Of a DNA stretch of 64,000 nt, positions 63,167 through 64,000 are shown in pieces; position 1 is the first letter of the stretch; the number at the start of each line of letters is the position of its first letter. The position numbers and the translations under genes were made by a program. The stretch is from Rheinheimera sp. Its GTDB lineage: Bacteria; Pseudomonadota; Gammaproteobacteria; Enterobacterales; Alteromonadaceae. The stretch is from the NCBI GenBank assembly GCA_003543135.1, contig DPJG01000018.1, forward strand, positions 62,001-126,000, given 5' to 3'. Below the pieces are notes generated by a model that saw nothing but the letters and a program-made list of their open reading frames with translations, made no database searches and had not been told where the DNA came from.

Positions 63167-64000
63167 TTATTGTCCTTTCACTTTGGCGCGTAAACGAAGA
63201 TCCTCGCCAAACTGTTGAATATCAAACCAATTGAGCCTTAGCGCCTGTGACATTTCTGTCAGTTCAGCAAACTGCAACATAGGCCGCGCATCCGGGCCAA
63301 GTAACAAGGGCGCCTGATAAAGCACCAGCTCATCCACCAGTTGCTGTTGCCACAAACTGCTGGCTAATTGTGCACCAGCCTCAACCCACAACAAATTTAC
63401 CGGCAAAGTAGCAATAAAAACCATCACTGCTGCCAGGTCAAAGCGGCCGTCTGCGCCTAAAGTAATGCCGTGACGCTGTACCTTCGCCCCGGCTGGCAAC
63501 TTTAACTCTGGCCAGTTGTTGTGCTGCTGATGCAACAAGATGATGTTGCCCCCCTGCAAAAACAAGGGTTCAACACCTGTTAAACGACATTTCTGATCAA
63601 GAATGATCCGAAGCGGCTGGCGCAGGCTGCCGTTTTCCAGCGGCGTGATGGTGTCGGCACGCACATTTAGCAGCGCCTCATCACAAAGCACGGTCTCGGC
63701 AGTTGATAAAATAGCGCAGCTTTGTGCCCGCAAATGCTGCACATCAGCGCGGGCTTCATCGCCTGTCAGCCATTTGCTGGCACCATTTTTCAGTGCAGTC
63801 CTGCCATCAATACTGGCAGCGAGTTTTAGCTGTACATAAGGACGCTGATATTGCATTTTGTGCAAAAAACCAGGATTGAGCGCACGGGCTTGTGCTTCGA
63901 GTAAACCGGTGTGCACCTCAATGCCCGCCTGTTGTAACAGCGTAATACCACGCCCGGCGACCGCAGGATTTGGATCTGTCATCGCCACCACCACACGGCT
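63167..64000 (-). CDS. ribD: Riboflavin deaminase/reductase RibD, 5' part beyond window
   Basis: Bifunctional pyrimidine deaminase/reductase. The visible 277 residues open with SRVVVAMTDPNPAVAGRG, the end of the N-terminal deaminase domain. The reductase domain follows: PYVQLKLAASIDGRTAL (substrate/NADPH), LRAQSCAILSTAETVLCD, LRQPLRIILD and LLWVEAGAQLASSLWQQQLVDELVLYQAPLLLG. The frame continues to the window edge without a stop, so the zinc site of the deaminase domain (~90-100 residues) lies outside. Leads the ribD-ribE-ribB unit. Confidence 0.94.
   Translation of the reverse strand, partial: SRVVVAMTDPNPAVAGRGITLLQQAGIEVHTGLLEAQARALNPGFLHKMQYQRPYVQLKLAASIDGRTALKNGASKWLTGDEARADVQHLRAQSCAILSTAETVLCDEALLNVRADTITPLENGSLRQPLRIILDQKCRLTGVEPLFLQGGNIILLHQQHNNWPELKLPAGAKVQRHGITLGADGRFDLAAVMVFIATLPVNLLWVEAGAQLASSLWQQQLVDELVLYQAPLLLGPDARPMLQFAELTEMSQALRLNWFDIQQFGEDLRLRAKVKGQ

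Noticed and set aside
1-64000. Prophage, insertion sequence, CRISPR or genomic island
   Set aside because: No integrase, transposase, cas gene, regular direct repeats or base-composition break was seen; gene order is housekeeping throughout.

Overview
The window reads as a continuous, ordinary chromosomal stretch from a marine or freshwater gammaproteobacterium of the Alteromonadales type. The proteins look closest to Shewanella/Vibrio/E. coli families, and the gene neighbourhoods (tkt / epd-pgk-fba, gshB-yqgE-ruvX, pilTU / yggS-proC-yggT-yggU-rdgB-hemW, pomAB / xseB-ispA-dxs, ribD-ribE-ribB-ribH-nusB-thiL-pgpA) are those of that group. Rheinheimera or Alishewanella is my best guess at genus level; this is inference from style and gene order, not a search result. 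I see no rRNA, tRNA, prophage, insertion sequence or CRISPR array.

Layout. 1-5210 (minus strand): central carbon block tkt, epd, pgk, fba (fba runs off the left edge). 5544-8562 (plus): metK and an AbgT-family transporter. 8631-10669 (minus): ABC-2 exporter pair. 10763-13745 (plus): rsmE, gshB, yqgE, ruvX, DUF1653. 13879-16070 (minus): pilU and pilT, divergent from the plus-strand run yggS, proC, yggT, yggU, DUF4426, rdgB, hemW (16131-20934). 21017-27660 (plus): a DUF885 lipoprotein peptidase, CorA and MgtE magnesium channels, rimK and a co-translated M14-type deacylase. 27725-31553 (minus): a poorly known group (DUF2884, FapA/DUF342, an unrecognised 116-residue protein, DUF2982) with a previously easily missed 32-codon membrane microprotein at 31455-31553. 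31672-35843 (plus): RND efflux adaptor and pump. 36021-37076: a NIT-domain membrane sensor with no output domain, followed by a strong two-tier stem-loop. 37305-40732: btuD-btuC-cobO-btuF cobalamin uptake/adenosylation operon. 40773-41474: DUF5610. 41626-43974 (minus): PH-domain protein, SDR, FAD amine-oxidase-like protein. 44212-44748: msrA. 44871-46975 (minus): btuB behind a cobalamin riboswitch. 47076-50507: yajQ, VanZ-like, panE, thiI. 50644-52388 (minus): pomB-pomA sodium-driven flagellar stator; divergent xseB-ispA-dxs (52579-55600). 55762-58818 (minus): two-component-propeller diguanylate cyclase. 58846-64000 (minus): pgpA, thiL, nusB, ribH, RibB with a degenerate RibA-like tail, ribE, ribD (runs off the right edge).

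Themes. B12 is handled twice: outer-membrane import (btuB) is under a riboswitch, while the inner-membrane ABC system with the adenosyltransferase forms a separate operon with no recognisable riboswitch. Thiamine, riboflavin and isoprenoid genes (thiI, thiL, dxs, rib genes) share this part of the chromosome. Motility is represented by PilT/PilU, PomAB and FapA, and two promoter-like sites match the flagellar sigma-28 consensus: one before pomA and one before the DUF5610 gene.

Most interesting points: the microprotein at 31455-31553; a terminator-like hairpin placed exactly between the thiL Shine-Dalgarno sequence and its ATG; the sigma-28-like site before DUF5610; the outputless NIT sensor and its adjoining 78-bp stem-loop; the rimK/M14 pair; and the loss of the zinc cysteines in the RibA half of the RibBA-like protein.
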